DNA from: Aminivibrio pyruvatiphilus | Lineage (GTDB): Bacteria > Synergistota > Synergistia > Synergistales > Aminobacteriaceae | NCBI RefSeq assembly: GCF_004366815.1 | Contig: NZ_SORI01000001.1 | Location: forward strand, 248,001-312,000 | Direction of reading: 5' to 3' | DNA length: 64,000 bases | Part shown: piece after piece, positions 63,537-64,000 of the stretch | How the letters are laid out: each line of letters begins with the position of its first letter | Numbering within the stretch: the stretch's first letter is position 1 | Program-made: the position numbers and the translations under genes | The notes under the pieces: generated by a model | Seen by the model: only the letters and a program-made list of their open reading frames with translations | What the model was told of the DNA's origin: nothing | The model's database searches: none

Positions 63537-63565
63537 ATATTACGTTTGATATGGAATTCTAACAA
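63537..63565 (-). promoter_or_regulatory. Sigma-70 promoter of greA
   Basis: On the minus strand: TTGTTA (plus 63560-63565), 17 bases, TAATAT (plus 63537-63542). Predicted start of transcription is near 63530, giving a leader of about 37 bases to the TTG start. Confidence 0.75.
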
Positions 63566-63645
63566 AGAATTTTCTGTTCGGCAATATGGAAGGAAAGATT
63601 CCTCCTTCCCGCCGGAACTGAAACGGAGAAAGGTAAGGTGTTCCA

Positions 63646-64000
63646 ATGGCGCGAGATTCAAGGAGCCGCAAGAAGAAAGCCTCCCCCTCGAAAAAAGACG
63701 GGAAGCTGCGGTATATACCCCTGGGCGGCCTGGGGGAAGTGGGTAAAAATATGTACGCCCTCGAGTACGAGGACTCCATCCTCGTGGTCGACTGCGGGCT
63801 CATGTTCCCCGACGACGAGATGTTCGGAATCGACTTTGTCATACCAGACATCGCCTATCTTGAAGAAAGAAAAGAGAAGATTGTGGGCATCGTGATCACT
63901 CACGGCCACGAGGACCATATCGGCGGCCTGCCCTTCATCCTGCCGAAGATTCCGTCCCCCCTCTACGGGACGAAACTCACCCTGGGCATGGTGGGAAACA
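63646..64000 (+). CDS. rnj: Ribonuclease J (3' partial)
   Basis: 118 codons of the N-terminus are seen, from ATG 63646 preceded by AAAGGTAAGG. A basic leader is followed by the metallo-beta-lactamase domain: [39 protein letters not shown] and the metal-binding [13 protein letters not shown]. RNase J is a 5'-3' exonuclease and endonuclease acting in mRNA turnover. The gene runs off the window. Confidence 0.95.
   Translation, partial: MARDSRSRKKKASPSKKDGKLRYIPLGGLGEVGKNMYALEYEDSILVVDCGLMFPDDEMFGIDFVIPDIAYLEERKEKIVGIVITHGHEDHIGGLPFILPKIPSPLYGTKLTLGMVGN

Noticed and set aside
63638-63895. A plus-strand frame at the RNase J start
   Set aside because: The frame from ATG 63646 has the RNase J motifs; the other is out of frame with them.

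Overview
The window is about 60% G+C, coding-dense, and reads as chromosome of a flagellated, LPS-making diderm. The best fit is the phylum Synergistota. The main pointers are an SLH-domain outer-membrane porin (46608-48128), a complete-looking lipid A/Kdo gene block, BamA, LptC/LptD/LptF, a FlhF/FlhG flagellar system and a class I CheC. The phylum call is an inference from gene content; no 16S rRNA gene is present.

Layout. (1) 1-12233: the end of a flagellar/chemotaxis operon (flhF, flhG, a PilZ protein, cheB, cheA, cheC, cheD, an unknown tail-anchored protein, fliA, fapA, then three unrecognised genes). (2) 12345-16278: an S1-domain protein, a DUF501 protein, argH, a dispersed-repeat patch, three tRNAs (Lys, Glu, Thr) with promoter and terminator, and a histidine phosphatase. 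(3) 16339-20776: a sigma factor, a membrane protein that may be its anti-sigma partner, bamA and an exported protein of unknown family. (4) 20806-32745: a tightly overlapping lipid A operon: lpxD, lpxC, fabZ, lpxA, kdsC, lptF/G, lpxI, lpxB, an lpxB-like gene, msbA and an lpxK fused to another LpxB-like domain. (5) 32773-33343: a second repeat array. (6) 33394-46277: Kdo and core-oligosaccharide genes: kdsA, kdsD, waaA, an unknown 403-residue protein, kdsB, an ELM1-like protein, a frameshifted gene, hldE, two GT4 glycosyltransferases, an O-antigen-ligase-like protein and a heptosyltransferase. The last third is clearly more A+T rich. (7) 46278-48974: the porin with a long leader, and a coiled-coil exported protein. 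(8) 49086-52731: pfkA, a DUF4392 protein, an ECF transporter S component on the minus strand, the largest repeat array and a small membrane protein. (9) 52901-64000: rho, a LysM/M23 peptidase, pyrG, three exported proteins, lptC, lptD, greA (minus strand) and the start of an RNase J gene.

How the genes fit together. Regions 3, 4, 6 and 9 together encode most of lipid A synthesis, Kdo synthesis and transfer, heptose activation, core assembly, flipping and transport, plus barrel insertion. I found no genes for LptA, LptB, LptE, LpxL/M, HldD or GmhA/B in the window.

The most unusual features are the LpxK-LpxB-like fusion beside another LpxB-like gene, a BamA whose C-terminal part has a different base composition, a possible sigma/anti-sigma pair upstream of bamA, a conserved-looking unknown protein embedded in the Kdo operon, and three large arrays of one dispersed repeat family.
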